A stretch of 64,000 nt of DNA from contig JACKLE010000008.1 in the NCBI GenBank assembly GCA_024236075.1, positions 1 through 64,000 of the forward strand, given 5' to 3'. The position numbers were made by a program, and so were the translations under genes. The stretch comes from Alphaproteobacteria bacterium (GTDB lineage: Bacteria; Pseudomonadota; Alphaproteobacteria; JACAEB01). The notes beneath the pieces were generated by a model that made no database searches, was not told where the DNA came from, and saw nothing but the letters and a program-made list of their open reading frames with translations. Positions 16,144 to 24,819 of this stretch are shown here, in pieces. Positions within the stretch are counted from its first letter, which is position 1. Each line of letters begins with the position of its first letter.

Positions 16144-16344
16144 TCAGCCTGCGGAGGCGAACCTGCCGCGGAGTCGGCCCGACGTGCGCGGCCCGCCGCC
16201 GAGAATGCGCGCGACGCGCGCGAGCCAGGCGCGGCGCGAGGGCTCGAGGGCCTGCACGGGCATGTCGAGAGGCGCGGGCGGAGGAACGATGTCGCCTGAT
16301 GTGGGAACGGGCGCTTCTGCTACTCGGTCCATTGATAGCTCCAT
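16144..16344 (-). pseudogene. opgH: Detached N-terminal segment of OpgH, 66 codons, ended by in-frame TGA
   Basis: This small frame opens at ATG 16344 (or 16332), overlapping the opgG stop at 16320, and ends with TGA at 16144-16146. It reads PPPAPLDMPVQALEPSRRAW and then LARVARILGG. As I recall the family, alphaproteobacterial OpgH proteins begin with a Pro-rich PPxxPLxMPxQxL segment followed by a RRxW motif, so this looks like the missing OpgH N-terminus. The main OpgH start at 16128 is in the same frame, 15 bases beyond the TGA. Either a single nonsense change split the gene, or the two parts are made separately, since the second has its own ribosome-binding site. Confidence 0.6.
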
Positions 16345-17861
16345 GTCTCCGTCAGGGCCCTTCCGGCCAGATGGAGGAAACATCGCAGCTCGATGGCGTT
16401 CCCCGTCTGGCGCGTCGCGTCGAAGAGCGCGCGCCATGTCTTGTTGTCAGGCAGCTTCACGCAGATGATCGCCGATAGCTCGGCGCCCGAGGCCGTCACC
16501 GCCGCTTCGAGGGGCGTGTCGGCCGGGACGGCGGCGAGCTGGCCGCCCGCAAAGTCCACCGCGAATTTGCGCTCGCCCGCTTTGGGCAGCGACCCGGAGA
16601 TGCCGGCATGTCCGGTACGGGTCGCCACGGTGAGGCCGGCATCGGGCTCGGCCGGCGAGGCATCGCCCCAGTGAAGGCGGTAGCGATAGGCGAGCTCGCG
16701 GCCGGCCGCGATCTCTTCCCTCGGCACCCAATAGGCCGAAATATTGTCGTTGAACTCTGTCGGCGTCGGAAGCTCGAGGAGCTGCACGGCGCCCTCGCCC
16801 CAGTCGCCCAGCGGCTCCACCCACGCGCTCGGGCGCCGCTCGTAGCGGGCCTCCGTATCCTGATAGCTTTCGAAGGCCCGGTCGCGCTGGAGGAGGCCGA
16901 AGCCGCGCGGGCGGCGGTCGAGGAACGAGCTCACGCGCAGGGTGTCGGGGTTCTCGAGCGGGCGCCACACATGCTCGCCTGCGCCGGTCCAAACGGCGAG
17001 CCCATCGCAGTCGTGGACCTCCGGCCGGTAGTCGGCGAGCGCGGCGCGGTCGTTCTCGCCGAACACGAACATGCCCGTCAGCGGCGCGATGCCGAGCTTT
17101 TCAATTCCCTTACGGACGAAGAGGCGCGACTCGACGGTCACCACCGTGGTCATGCCGGGCTCCACCTTGAAGCGATAGGCGCCGACCACGCTGTCGCTGT
17201 CGAGGAGAGCAAAGATCGTCGCGACCTCGGAATCGTTGGCGGGCCGCTCCAGCCAGAATTCGCGGAAGATCGGGAACTCCTCGCCTCTCTGAGTTGCCGC
17301 GTTCACCAGGAGGCCGCGCGCCGAAAGGCCATACACATTGCCCCGTCCGAGCGCGCGAAAGTAGCTCGCCCCCAGGAACGAGATCGCTTCGTCATAGACG
17401 TCCGGCCGGTTGAGGGGGGCGTGCAGGCGCATGCCGGCGAAGCCGAGATCGGGGGTGACCCCTTCGGAGAATGCGGCTTCGGAATAGGTGAAAAGGGACG
17501 GATCGAAGAGGATCGGCGTGGCCTTGTCGTCGACCACCTCGTTCATCGCCACGGGCGTCCGGAAGAGGAAGCCGCGATGGAAGAACTCCGCCTCGAAGGG
17601 GCCAGTGCGCCAGAGTGCCGCATCCGGGCGAAAGCGGATGCCGCGATAGCCGTCGTAGCCGAGCTCGGCCAGATTCTTCGGCAAAGGCGCACGCGGCGGA
17701 TCGTAGGCCCTCGTGCCCATCTCGCGAGCCCGGGCGATGAGCCCGGTCCAGGAAAAGGCCGTGCCTCGGTCCTGTGCAACGGCACGCGGGGGTATGGGGA
17801 ACGCTAACGCACAGGGCACAACTGTGGCGATGCTTCCCTTGATCAGGGATCGGCGGTTCAT
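16320..17861 (-). CDS. opgG: OpgG/MdoG, periplasmic glucan biosynthesis protein, 513 aa
   Basis: Periplasmic protein needed for making or branching osmoregulated glucans. The start ATG 17861 gives MNRRSLIKGSIATVVPC, a twin-arginine signal, cleaved near AVAQD. Mature landmarks are AYDPPRAPLPKNLAELGYDG, YRGIRFRPD, FYRALG-like YFRALGRGNVYGLSARGL, FVFGENDR, DGLAVWTGAGEHVWRPLENP, RRPRGFGLLQRDR and the C-terminal WSYQW. All are OpgG/OpgD hallmarks, and the length is normal. Export by the Tat route is more typical of OpgD-like members. It is the first gene of the opgG-opgH unit. Confidence 0.9.
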   Translation of the reverse strand: MNRRSLIKGSIATVVPCALAFPIPPRAVAQDRGTAFSWTGLIARAREMGTRAYDPPRAPLPKNLAELGYDGYRGIRFRPDAALWRTGPFEAEFFHRGFLFRTPVAMNEVVDDKATPILFDPSLFTYSEAAFSEGVTPDLGFAGMRLHAPLNRPDVYDEAISFLGASYFRALGRGNVYGLSARGLLVNAATQRGEEFPIFREFWLERPANDSEVATIFALLDSDSVVGAYRFKVEPGMTTVVTVESRLFVRKGIEKLGIAPLTGMFVFGENDRAALADYRPEVHDCDGLAVWTGAGEHVWRPLENPDTLRVSSFLDRRPRGFGLLQRDRAFESYQDTEARYERRPSAWVEPLGDWGEGAVQLLELPTPTEFNDNISAYWVPREEIAAGRELAYRYRLHWGDASPAEPDAGLTVATRTGHAGISGSLPKAGERKFAVDFAGGQLAAVPADTPLEAAVTASGAELSAIICVKLPDNKTWRALFDATRQTGNAIELRCFLHLAGRALTETWSYQWTE

Positions 17862-18210
17862 GGCTCTTTGGCTTGCGGAGCTGACTTTTTGGCCCAGCCT
17901 TGACGCTACGCTCTCGACGTGACGTCCTCGACGTGACGCTGCCGCCAATCACGCGCCGGTTAGGGGACAAAGGAGCACCGTGCTCCCCGCTTCGCCGGCC
18001 AGTTCAGTGTCGCGCTCAGCCGCCTGCGTGTGCAGGCAAAACACATTCCTAGATTTATCGAAACCGGTAAAAAATCAAGGGACACAAGTTAAAACTTCGG
18101 TCATGCGCGTGGTCTGAGTGGCCTGCTCCTCGCCAGTCCCGGCTTGGCTTTGATCGCGCGCAGGCCCCATGGTGCCGAGAGGGAAACGCGACGCAGGGAG
18201 GATCGAGCCA
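17862..18210. other. Divergent intergenic region opgG / sulfatase, with 14-base tandem repeat
   Basis: No gene is seen here. CTCGACGTGACG occurs twice with a 14-base period (17913-17924 and 17927-17938), about 55 bases upstream of opgG. An AT-rich stretch at about 18040-18095 is the likely promoter zone for the rightward sulfatase. An ATG at 18169 is in frame with the sulfatase and could be an alternative start. Confidence 0.5.
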
Positions 18211-19968
18211 GTGGCGAGGCGGCCGAACATTGTATTCATCCTGACCGACGATCAGGGCTATCCGCCGCTCGGCTGCCATGGCCACCCCCTCGTCCAGACG
18301 CCTCATCTCGACCGCTTCCACGGCGAGGCCGTGCGGTTCGAGGATTTCCACTCGGGCACGACCTGCGCGCCGACCCGTGCCGGCCTCATGACCGGCCATC
18401 ACTGCAACTCGACCGGCGTGTGGCACACGCTCGGGGGCCGCTCGCTCCTCAGGCGGAACGAATGGTCGCTCGCCGAGGCGTTGCGCGGAGCAGGCTACCG
18501 CACGGCGCTCTTCGGCAAATGGCATCTCGGCGACGAGGTGCCCTATCGTCCTCAGGATCGCGGCTTCGATCTCGCGGTCTGCCATGGCGGCGGCGGCATT
18601 GCCCAGCAGCCGGACTGGTGGGGCAACGACTATTTCGACGACACCTATCGCGTGAACGGCGCGCCGCGGCGCTTCGAGGGGTATTGCACCGATGTCTTCT
18701 TCCGTCTCGCGGAGGAGTTCATCGACGAATGCGCGCGTACGCCCTTCTTCTGCTTCGTCTCGACCAATGCGCCGCACAGCCCGTTCAACGTCGCGCCCCG
18801 CTACCGCGACCTCTATGCGGACAAGGCCAGCAACGAGAACTACGCCCGCTTCCTCGGCATGATCACCAATATCGACGAGAATTTCGGGAGACTGCGCGCC
18901 CATCTCGCCGCGCGTGGACTCGAGGAGGACACGATCCTCGTCTTCATGAGCGACAACGGGCAGACGCCCGTCGACGGTTCCTTCCGTGGTCAGTACAATG
19001 CCGGCATGCGCGGCCTCAAGGGCAGCCCATACGAGGGCGGACACCGCGTTCCGTTCTTCATGCGCTGGCCGAGCGGGGGAATTGGCGGCGGGCGCGCCGT
19101 CGACGCGCTCGCGGCCTATGTCGACTTTATGCCCACGATCCTCGATCTCTGCGGCATAGCGGTACCGGAAGGGCGCTCCTTCCACGGACAGAGCCTTGCT
19201 TCCCTCGCCCGGGGCGAGAGCGGCGGCTCCGAATGGACCGATCGCGTCGTCGTCACCGATACGCAGCGCCTCGCCTATCCGGTCAAATGGCGACTGAGCT
19301 GCGCCATGCGCGGGCGCTGGCGCCTCATCGGGCGGGACTGGCTCTACGATCTCGTATCCGATCCGGCGCAGCGGACCGATGTCGCGGCGGCACACCCCGA
19401 GGTCGTCGCGGATCTGCGCGAGGCCTACGAGGCCTGGTGGGAGCTGTGCGCGGAGCAGCTCGACGCCGAGACGCCGATAGCCCTCGGCGCGCCCGGCCAG
19501 GCGGTCGCCGTCCTCAACGCGCACGACCTGCGCAACGACCTCGACCTTGGCGTCGTCTGGAATCAGGGTCAGGTGCGCGCGGGCGAGGCATGCCACGGCT
19601 GGTGGGAGGTCGATGTCGCGCGGGAGGGGACCTTCGAGATCGAGCTGCGCCGCTGGCCGGTCGAGTCGGGCCATGGAGTGGCGGACGGCATAGACGGCCG
19701 CGACGTCGAGATCGACCTCGAAGGCCTTCAGCCGGGTGCGGAGGATTGGTTCGAGGGAGGGCGTGCCCTGCCGATCGACGCGGCGGTTCTCGACATATCC
19801 GGGCTTGCCCAGCAGCACTGCGCGCTCGGCCCCGATGCGGCCTGCGCGAGCTTTCGCGTCGCGTTGCCGGAGGGGCCGCGGCGCCTCCGCGCGCGCTTCA
19901 CGTCAGCGAACGGATACTATGCGAGCGCCTACTACGTCTATGTGCGGCGGCTCGAAATGGGCGCCTGA
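18211..19968 (+). CDS. Arylsulfatase-type sulfatase (CxPTR site) with C-terminal beta domain, about 585 aa
   Basis: Type I sulfatase. Numbered from the GTG at 18211, the metal-binding pair is TDDQ (Asp13, Asp14) and the formylglycine site is CAPTRAG at 52-58, the common Thr variant of CxPSR. LFGKWHLG, APHSPFN, FMSDNGQTP and GMRGLKGSPYEGG follow in usual arylsulfatase order. After about residue 430 there is an extra domain with WEVDVAREGTFEIELRRWP, which looks like a beta-sandwich seen at the end of some polysaccharide sulfatases. GTG 18211 has AGGGAGG nine bases upstream, whereas ATG 18169 has none. No signal peptide is seen. Its 3' end overlaps the convergent M42 peptidase gene by 31 bases. 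Confidence 0.87.
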   Translation: MARRPNIVFILTDDQGYPPLGCHGHPLVQTPHLDRFHGEAVRFEDFHSGTTCAPTRAGLMTGHHCNSTGVWHTLGGRSLLRRNEWSLAEALRGAGYRTALFGKWHLGDEVPYRPQDRGFDLAVCHGGGGIAQQPDWWGNDYFDDTYRVNGAPRRFEGYCTDVFFRLAEEFIDECARTPFFCFVSTNAPHSPFNVAPRYRDLYADKASNENYARFLGMITNIDENFGRLRAHLAARGLEEDTILVFMSDNGQTPVDGSFRGQYNAGMRGLKGSPYEGGHRVPFFMRWPSGGIGGGRAVDALAAYVDFMPTILDLCGIAVPEGRSFHGQSLASLARGESGGSEWTDRVVVTDTQRLAYPVKWRLSCAMRGRWRLIGRDWLYDLVSDPAQRTDVAAAHPEVVADLREAYEAWWELCAEQLDAETPIALGAPGQAVAVLNAHDLRNDLDLGVVWNQGQVRAGEACHGWWEVDVAREGTFEIELRRWPVESGHGVADGIDGRDVEIDLEGLQPGAEDWFEGGRALPIDAAVLDISGLAQQHCALGPDAACASFRVALPEGPRRLRARFTSANGYYASAYYVYVRRLEMGA

Positions 19969-21140
19969 GGCTGAGTGCCCGATGCCTCCCATTCCAAGCC
20001 CCGGCCCTGAGGAACGGTCTCGCCCGCTTCGTCCGTGGGCTGGGTCGTGAAGCCCTTGAGGCCCGCTATGTCCTTCGCGTCGCGTTCTATCTGCACGGGG
20101 CTCGTGACATAGGCGGTGACGAGCTCGGCGAGCGAGCGCAGCGCATGCATGTGGATGCGCTCGTAGCCATGGCTCGCGTCGATGCCGAAGGCGAGAAGGG
20201 CGGTGCGCACATCCGCGCCCGCGGCGATCGCCGAGGCGCTGTCGGAGCGGTAGTAGCGGAAGACGTCCTTCCGGTGCAGGATCTCGTTGGTGCGCGCGAG
20301 CTCGACGAGCTTCTTCGTGAGATGCCAGTCGAACGGGCCGGTCTGGTCGGCCATGGCGATGGTGACGCCGAACTCGGACGAATTCTGGCCGGGCGCGGTC
20401 GTGCCGTTGTCTATGGTGACCATGGAGGCGACGTCGTGGGTGAGTATCGAGCTCGCGCCCTGGCCGACCTCCTCCGAGATCGTGAACAGCCACAGCACGT
20501 CGACGGGAAGTTCCGGCTCTTCCCGGCACAGCGCCTCGAGCGCCGCAAGCATCACCGCGACGCCGGCCTTGTTGTCGAGATGGCGCGAATTGATGAAGCC
20601 GTTGTCGAGGAACTCCGGCTGCGGATCTATCGCGATGATGTCGCCGATTTGAATCTTGAGCCGCTCGAGGTCATCTGCCGCGCGCGACAGGGCGTCGACC
20701 CTGAGCTCCACGTGGTCCCAGCCCACGCCCTGCGTGTCGATCTCCTCGTTGAATGTGTGGCCCGAGGCCTTCAGAGGCAGGATCGTCCCGCGATAGGTGC
20801 CGGCCTCCGAGAAGATCGTGCAGCGCGCGCCTTCCGCGAAGCGCGCCGACCAATGGCCGATGGGCACCACCTCGAGCCGCCCATTGGGCTTCAGGAGCTT
20901 CACCATCGCGCCGAGCGTGTCGAGATGCGAGATGATGGCGCGTGCCGGCTTGTGCTTCACGCCCTTGCGCGAGGCGCGGATGGCGCCGCGCCGCGTGAGC
21001 TCGAATGGCACGCCAAGCCTCTCGAGCTCGGCGCAGGTCTCGCGCACGATGCTGTCGGTGTAGCCCGTCGGGCTCGGAATGGCGAGAAGCTCGGAAAGCT
21101 TCGCGGCGAGGTAGTCCGTATCGATTGTAAGGCGTCCCAT
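19938..21140 (-). CDS. M42-type peptidase of the NAGGN osmoprotectant operon, 400 aa
   Basis: Metallo-aminopeptidase family member always found third in N-acetylglutaminylglutamine amide (NAGGN) operons; probably handles or recycles the dipeptide. Metal and catalytic segments are ISHLDTLGAM, HLDNKAGVAVML, ISEEVGQGAS and the DNGT stretch. The extra SEFGVTIAMADQTGPFDWHLT region is typical of this subgroup. Its ATG at 21140 overlaps the ngg stop by one base (TGATG), so the two are coupled. Length about 400 residues including a weakly conserved tail. Confidence 0.87.
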   Translation of the reverse strand: MGRLTIDTDYLAAKLSELLAIPSPTGYTDSIVRETCAELERLGVPFELTRRGAIRASRKGVKHKPARAIISHLDTLGAMVKLLKPNGRLEVVPIGHWSARFAEGARCTIFSEAGTYRGTILPLKASGHTFNEEIDTQGVGWDHVELRVDALSRAADDLERLKIQIGDIIAIDPQPEFLDNGFINSRHLDNKAGVAVMLAALEALCREEPELPVDVLWLFTISEEVGQGASSILTHDVASMVTIDNGTTAPGQNSSEFGVTIAMADQTGPFDWHLTKKLVELARTNEILHRKDVFRYYRSDSASAIAAGADVRTALLAFGIDASHGYERIHMHALRSLAELVTAYVTSPVQIERDAKDIAGLKGFTTQPTDEAGETVPQGRGLEWEASGTQPQAPISSRRT

Positions 21141-22936
21141 CAGGCGGTCCTTCCGAGCCGGGCCTCTCTCGCCGCGCTCGGCAGCGACAGAGGAAAGAGG
21201 AGATCGACGAAACGCTCGGCCGTCGGCTGGGGCTCGTGATTGGCGAGGCCGGGCCGCTCGTTCGCCTCGATGAACACGTAGTGCGGGAGGCGCGGCGAGC
21301 GCACGATGAAGTCGATTCCCACCACGGGAATGTCGATGGCGCGCGCGGCCTTGATGGCGGCGGCGGCGAGGACCGGATGCACCTCGTCCGTCACGTCGTG
21401 GATCGTTCCGCCCGTGTGAAGGTTCGCCGCCTTGCGGACCGGAAACTCGCGTCCGGCCTCGGGCACGTCGTCGAGCGTGAAGCCCGCTTCCTGCACGCAG
21501 CGCTCCGTCTCCCCGTCCAGCGGAATGCGCGACTCGCCGCCGGTCGCCGCCGACCGCCGTCGGCTTTGCGTTTCGATCAGCTTGCGAACGTCGCTCGTTC
21601 CGTCGGCGACGATGCGCGCGGGACGGCGCACCGCCGCGGCCACAAGCCGGAAGTCGATGACGATGAGGCGCAGATCCTCCCCTTCGGCGCACGCCTCGAC
21701 GAGCACGCGGTCGCTGAGCGCGCGGGCGCGCGCGATCGCGGCCTCGACGTCCTCGAGGCGCGTGAGCCCGACCGCCACGCCGCGCCCCTGCTCTCCGCGG
21801 GCGGGCTTCACGACGAGGGCCTTGTGTTTGCCGAGGAAGCCCTCGAGATCGGCATCGCCGTCGGCTTCCATCTGGTCCGGCACGTCGAGGCCCGCGCGCT
21901 CCACGACCCGCCGCGTCACCGCCTTGTCGTCGCAGATCGACATCGCGACCGCCGAAGTGAGCTCGGAGAGGCTCTCCCGGCAGCGCACCGACCGTCCGCC
22001 GTAGGAGAGACGGAAGAATCCGCCCTCCGCGTCGCTCACCTCGACGGTGATGCCGCGCCGCCGTGCTTCCATCACGATCAGGCGGGCATAGGGATTGAGG
22101 CCCGGGCAATCGTCCGGTCCCGCAAAGAGCGTCTCGTTGATCGTGTTCTTGCGCTTCACCGCGAAGACCGGCACGCGCACGAAGCCGAGCTTCTCATAGA
22201 GGGCGATCGCCTGGGTGTTGTCGTGCAGCACCGAGAGATCGAGCGAGCGCGCGCCGCGCGCGAGGAAGTGCTCGGCGAGACGGCGCACCAGCGCCTCGCC
22301 TATGCCGCGCGGCGCAGCCTGCGGATGAACGGCCAGGCACCACAGCGATGTGCCGCGCTCCGTGTCGTTGAAGGCGCGCATGTGGTCGACGCCCGTCACC
22401 GTGCCGAGGATCTCGCCGGTCGCCCGATCCTCGGCGAGGAAATAGGTGATGACGCGGCTGTCCCGCGTCGACCAGAAGAAATCGGGCGCGACAGGCACCA
22501 TGCCGCGCGAGAGGTAGATGCGGTTCACGGCGTCGGCATCGGCCTTCGACGTCAGCCGGCGGATCAGGAAATCGTCGATTCGCCGGCGGCCCGCGCGATA
22601 GGTCGACAGATCCAGGCGATAGGCGTGCGAGGGATCGAGAAAGAGCTCCTGCGGCGCGGCCGCGAGCACGACGTGGGGCGAGCGGATGTAAAAGGCGATG
22701 TCGCGCTTCTCCGGCGCCTCCGAGCGCAAGGCTTCGACGATGGCCGGCGCATCGGGAAAGGTCTGCGCAAAGAGCAGCCGGCCCCACCCGCAGTCGACGA
22801 TCGCCCGTGCCTTCGGCGCCTCGGCGTCCTCGCCATAGACTCCGATGGGCGGCTTGAGGCCTTGCTCGCGAAGCCGCTTCAGCCGGTGGTCGAGGGCGCC
22901 TCTGGGACGACGCGGGCCTTTGGGCTCAGATGCCAT
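21140..22936 (-). CDS. ngg: N-acetylglutaminylglutamine synthetase, 598 aa
   Basis: Builds N-acetylglutaminylglutamine. An N-terminal GNAT acetyltransferase domain (about 110-265: LSRGMVPVAPDFFW, LAVHPQAAPRGIGEALVRRL) is fused to a C-terminal ATP-grasp ligase (about 290-585: LVVKPARGEQGRGVAVGL, LVEACAEGEDLRLIVI, FIEANERPGLANH). This fusion is specific to the NAGGN system. The start at 22936 overlaps the end of the amidotransferase gene by 11 bases. Induction by salt would be expected. Confidence 0.92.
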   Translation of the reverse strand: MASEPKGPRRPRGALDHRLKRLREQGLKPPIGVYGEDAEAPKARAIVDCGWGRLLFAQTFPDAPAIVEALRSEAPEKRDIAFYIRSPHVVLAAAPQELFLDPSHAYRLDLSTYRAGRRRIDDFLIRRLTSKADADAVNRIYLSRGMVPVAPDFFWSTRDSRVITYFLAEDRATGEILGTVTGVDHMRAFNDTERGTSLWCLAVHPQAAPRGIGEALVRRLAEHFLARGARSLDLSVLHDNTQAIALYEKLGFVRVPVFAVKRKNTINETLFAGPDDCPGLNPYARLIVMEARRRGITVEVSDAEGGFFRLSYGGRSVRCRESLSELTSAVAMSICDDKAVTRRVVERAGLDVPDQMEADGDADLEGFLGKHKALVVKPARGEQGRGVAVGLTRLEDVEAAIARARALSDRVLVEACAEGEDLRLIVIDFRLVAAAVRRPARIVADGTSDVRKLIETQSRRRSAATGGESRIPLDGETERCVQEAGFTLDDVPEAGREFPVRKAANLHTGGTIHDVTDEVHPVLAAAAIKAARAIDIPVVGIDFIVRSPRLPHYVFIEANERPGLANHEPQPTAERFVDLLFPLSLPSAAREARLGRTA

Positions 22937-24701
22937 GCGCTTCGAACCAGAGCTCTAGGAGGCCGGCCTGCCACAGCTCGGAGCCGCGCAGGGGCGTGAT
23001 GTGCGCCGCCGGGTCGGCGAACAGCTCGTCGAGCCAGCGCGGCTCGAAGAGGCCACGCGCCCGCGCCCGATCGCTGGTGAGCGCGTCCCGCACGAGCCCG
23101 AGATAGGGGCCGTCGAGATATTTGAGCGCCGGCACCGGGAAATAGCCCTTCTTGCGGTCGATCACATCGGCGGGCAGATGGCGCCGGGCGACGTCCTTGA
23201 GAATTCCCTTGCCGCCGTCGCGCAGCTTCTCCTCCGGGGGCACGCGCGCGGCGAGCTCGACGAGCTCGTGGTCGAGAAAGGGGACCCGCGCCTCGAGGCC
23301 CCAAGCCATCGTCATGTTGTCGACCCGCTTCACCGGATCGTCGACGAGCATGACGGTCGCGTCGAGCCGCAGCGCCTTGTCGACGGGCGTCGCCGCGCCG
23401 GAGCGTGCGAAATGGGCGGCGACGAAGGCGCGGCTCGCATCGTCCTCCGTGTGCCACCGCGGTTGCAGCGCCTTCCTCAGACCGGCGTCGTCGCGGTCGA
23501 AGAAGGCCCGCGCATAGTCGCGCGTCACGTCGTTCGAGGCGAGGAGCGGCGGATACCAGTGATAGCCGCCGAACACCTCGTCCGCGCCCTGCCCGGACTG
23601 GACGACCTTCACGTGCCGCGAGACGGCCTTGGAGAGCAGATAGAAGCCGACATTGTCGTAAGAGACCATCGGCTCGGACATCGCCGCGATCGTCTCCGGC
23701 AGGGCATCGAGAAGCTCTGACGACGGAACGAAGATCTTCTCGTGGTCGGTCGCGAAATGTTCGGCGACGAGGTCGGAATAGACGAACTCGTTGCCCGTTT
23801 CGCCATTGGCGTCCTCGAAACCGATCGAGAAGGTCTTGAGTTCCCTTTGTCCGGCCTCTGCAAGGAGCGCGACCACAAGGCTCGAATCGACGCCGCCCGA
23901 GAGGAGCACGCCCACCGGCACGTCGGCGACCATTCGGCGCGCGACGGCCGTGCGCAGAGCCTCGGTGATCTCGGCGCGCCAATCCTCGCGCGAGCGCGCG
24001 CCGTCCTCGGCACGCCGCTCGAACCGCGGCTCCCAATAGAGAACGTCGCGGGCGCGCCCGTCAGGCTCGACGAGGCGCAGCGTTGCGGGCGGCAGTTTGC
24101 GCACGGCCTTGAGAATCGTGCGCGGACTCGGCACGACGGCGTGAAACGTCATGTAGTGATGGAGCGCGACGCGGTCGATGCTCTTGTCGATGCCTCCGCC
24201 CGCAAGAAGGGCGGGCAGCGTCGATGCGAAGCGAAGCTTTCCTCCGAGTTCGGAGTAATAGAGCGGCTTGATGCCGAAGCGGTCGCGGGCGAGGGCGAGG
24301 CGGCCCGTATCGCGCTCGTGGATCGCGAAGGCGAACATGCCGTGGAGGCGCTCAAGCGCATCCGGCCCCCAGGCGTGCCAGGCCTTGAGGATGACCTCCG
24401 TGTCGCTCTCGGCGAAGAAGCGGTAGCCCTTGCGCTCGAGCTCCGCGCGCAGCTCGCGATAATTGTAGATGCAGCCGTTGAAGGCGATGGCGAGCCCGAG
24501 CTCGGGGTCGCTCATCGGCTGCGCGGCCTTGTCGCTGAGGTCGATGATCTTCAGCCGGCGGTGGGCTAGGCCCAGGCGCCCCTGCACCAGAATTCCCGCG
24601 CCGTCGGGACCGCGCCGCGCCATGGCGTCCGCCATCGCAGAGAGGGCCGTCGCATCCGCCGCGCGTCCGTCGAAGGTGATCTCGCCGCAAAGGCCGCACA
24701 T
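22926..24701 (-). CDS. asnO: N-acetylglutaminylglutamine amidotransferase, AsnB-like, 591 aa
   Basis: Glutamine-dependent amidotransferase that makes the terminal amide of NAGGN. The N-terminal nucleophile is Cys2 (MCGLCGE), and the class II glutaminase domain has RRGPDGAG and the FNGCIYNYRELR segment. The C-terminal synthetase domain has the pyrophosphate loop VLLSGGVDSSL (about 265-275) and the VPFLDHELVE region. First gene of the operon asnO-ngg-M42, divergent from the MarR gene across a 120-base gap holding a palindrome. Confidence 0.92.
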   Translation of the reverse strand: MCGLCGEITFDGRAADATALSAMADAMARRGPDGAGILVQGRLGLAHRRLKIIDLSDKAAQPMSDPELGLAIAFNGCIYNYRELRAELERKGYRFFAESDTEVILKAWHAWGPDALERLHGMFAFAIHERDTGRLALARDRFGIKPLYYSELGGKLRFASTLPALLAGGGIDKSIDRVALHHYMTFHAVVPSPRTILKAVRKLPPATLRLVEPDGRARDVLYWEPRFERRAEDGARSREDWRAEITEALRTAVARRMVADVPVGVLLSGGVDSSLVVALLAEAGQRELKTFSIGFEDANGETGNEFVYSDLVAEHFATDHEKIFVPSSELLDALPETIAAMSEPMVSYDNVGFYLLSKAVSRHVKVVQSGQGADEVFGGYHWYPPLLASNDVTRDYARAFFDRDDAGLRKALQPRWHTEDDASRAFVAAHFARSGAATPVDKALRLDATVMLVDDPVKRVDNMTMAWGLEARVPFLDHELVELAARVPPEEKLRDGGKGILKDVARRHLPADVIDRKKGYFPVPALKYLDGPYLGLVRDALTSDRARARGLFEPRWLDELFADPAAHITPLRGSELWQAGLLELWFEAHGI

Positions 24702-24771
24702 TGCTGGAGCTTCGCCTCCTCTGGTGTGGGCGTCCGATTTCGTTTGACGTGGGATATTTAGATGTGAAATA

Positions 24772-24785
24772 ATTTGATGTCAAAT
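24772..24785. promoter_or_regulatory. Palindrome ATTTGATGTCAAAT, probable MarR operator
   Basis: A perfect 6-bp inverted repeat around TG, in an AT-rich stretch (24745-24790) between the NAGGN operon and the divergent MarR gene. A related half-site, TTTGACGTG, occurs at 24742-24750. MarR proteins bind short AT-rich palindromes overlapping promoters, which fits. The site also argues that the real MarR start lies downstream of the ATG at 24790. Confidence 0.65.
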
Positions 24786-24819
24786 CAATATGTCGGGAGA
24801 CGGCAAAGAGGGCGGTATC

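Noticed and set aside
18144..21239. A 1031-codon open frame on the plus strand over the second sulfatase and the M42 gene
   Set aside because: It is in a different frame from the sulfatase and antisense to the M42 gene, with composition typical of a shadow frame and no motifs.
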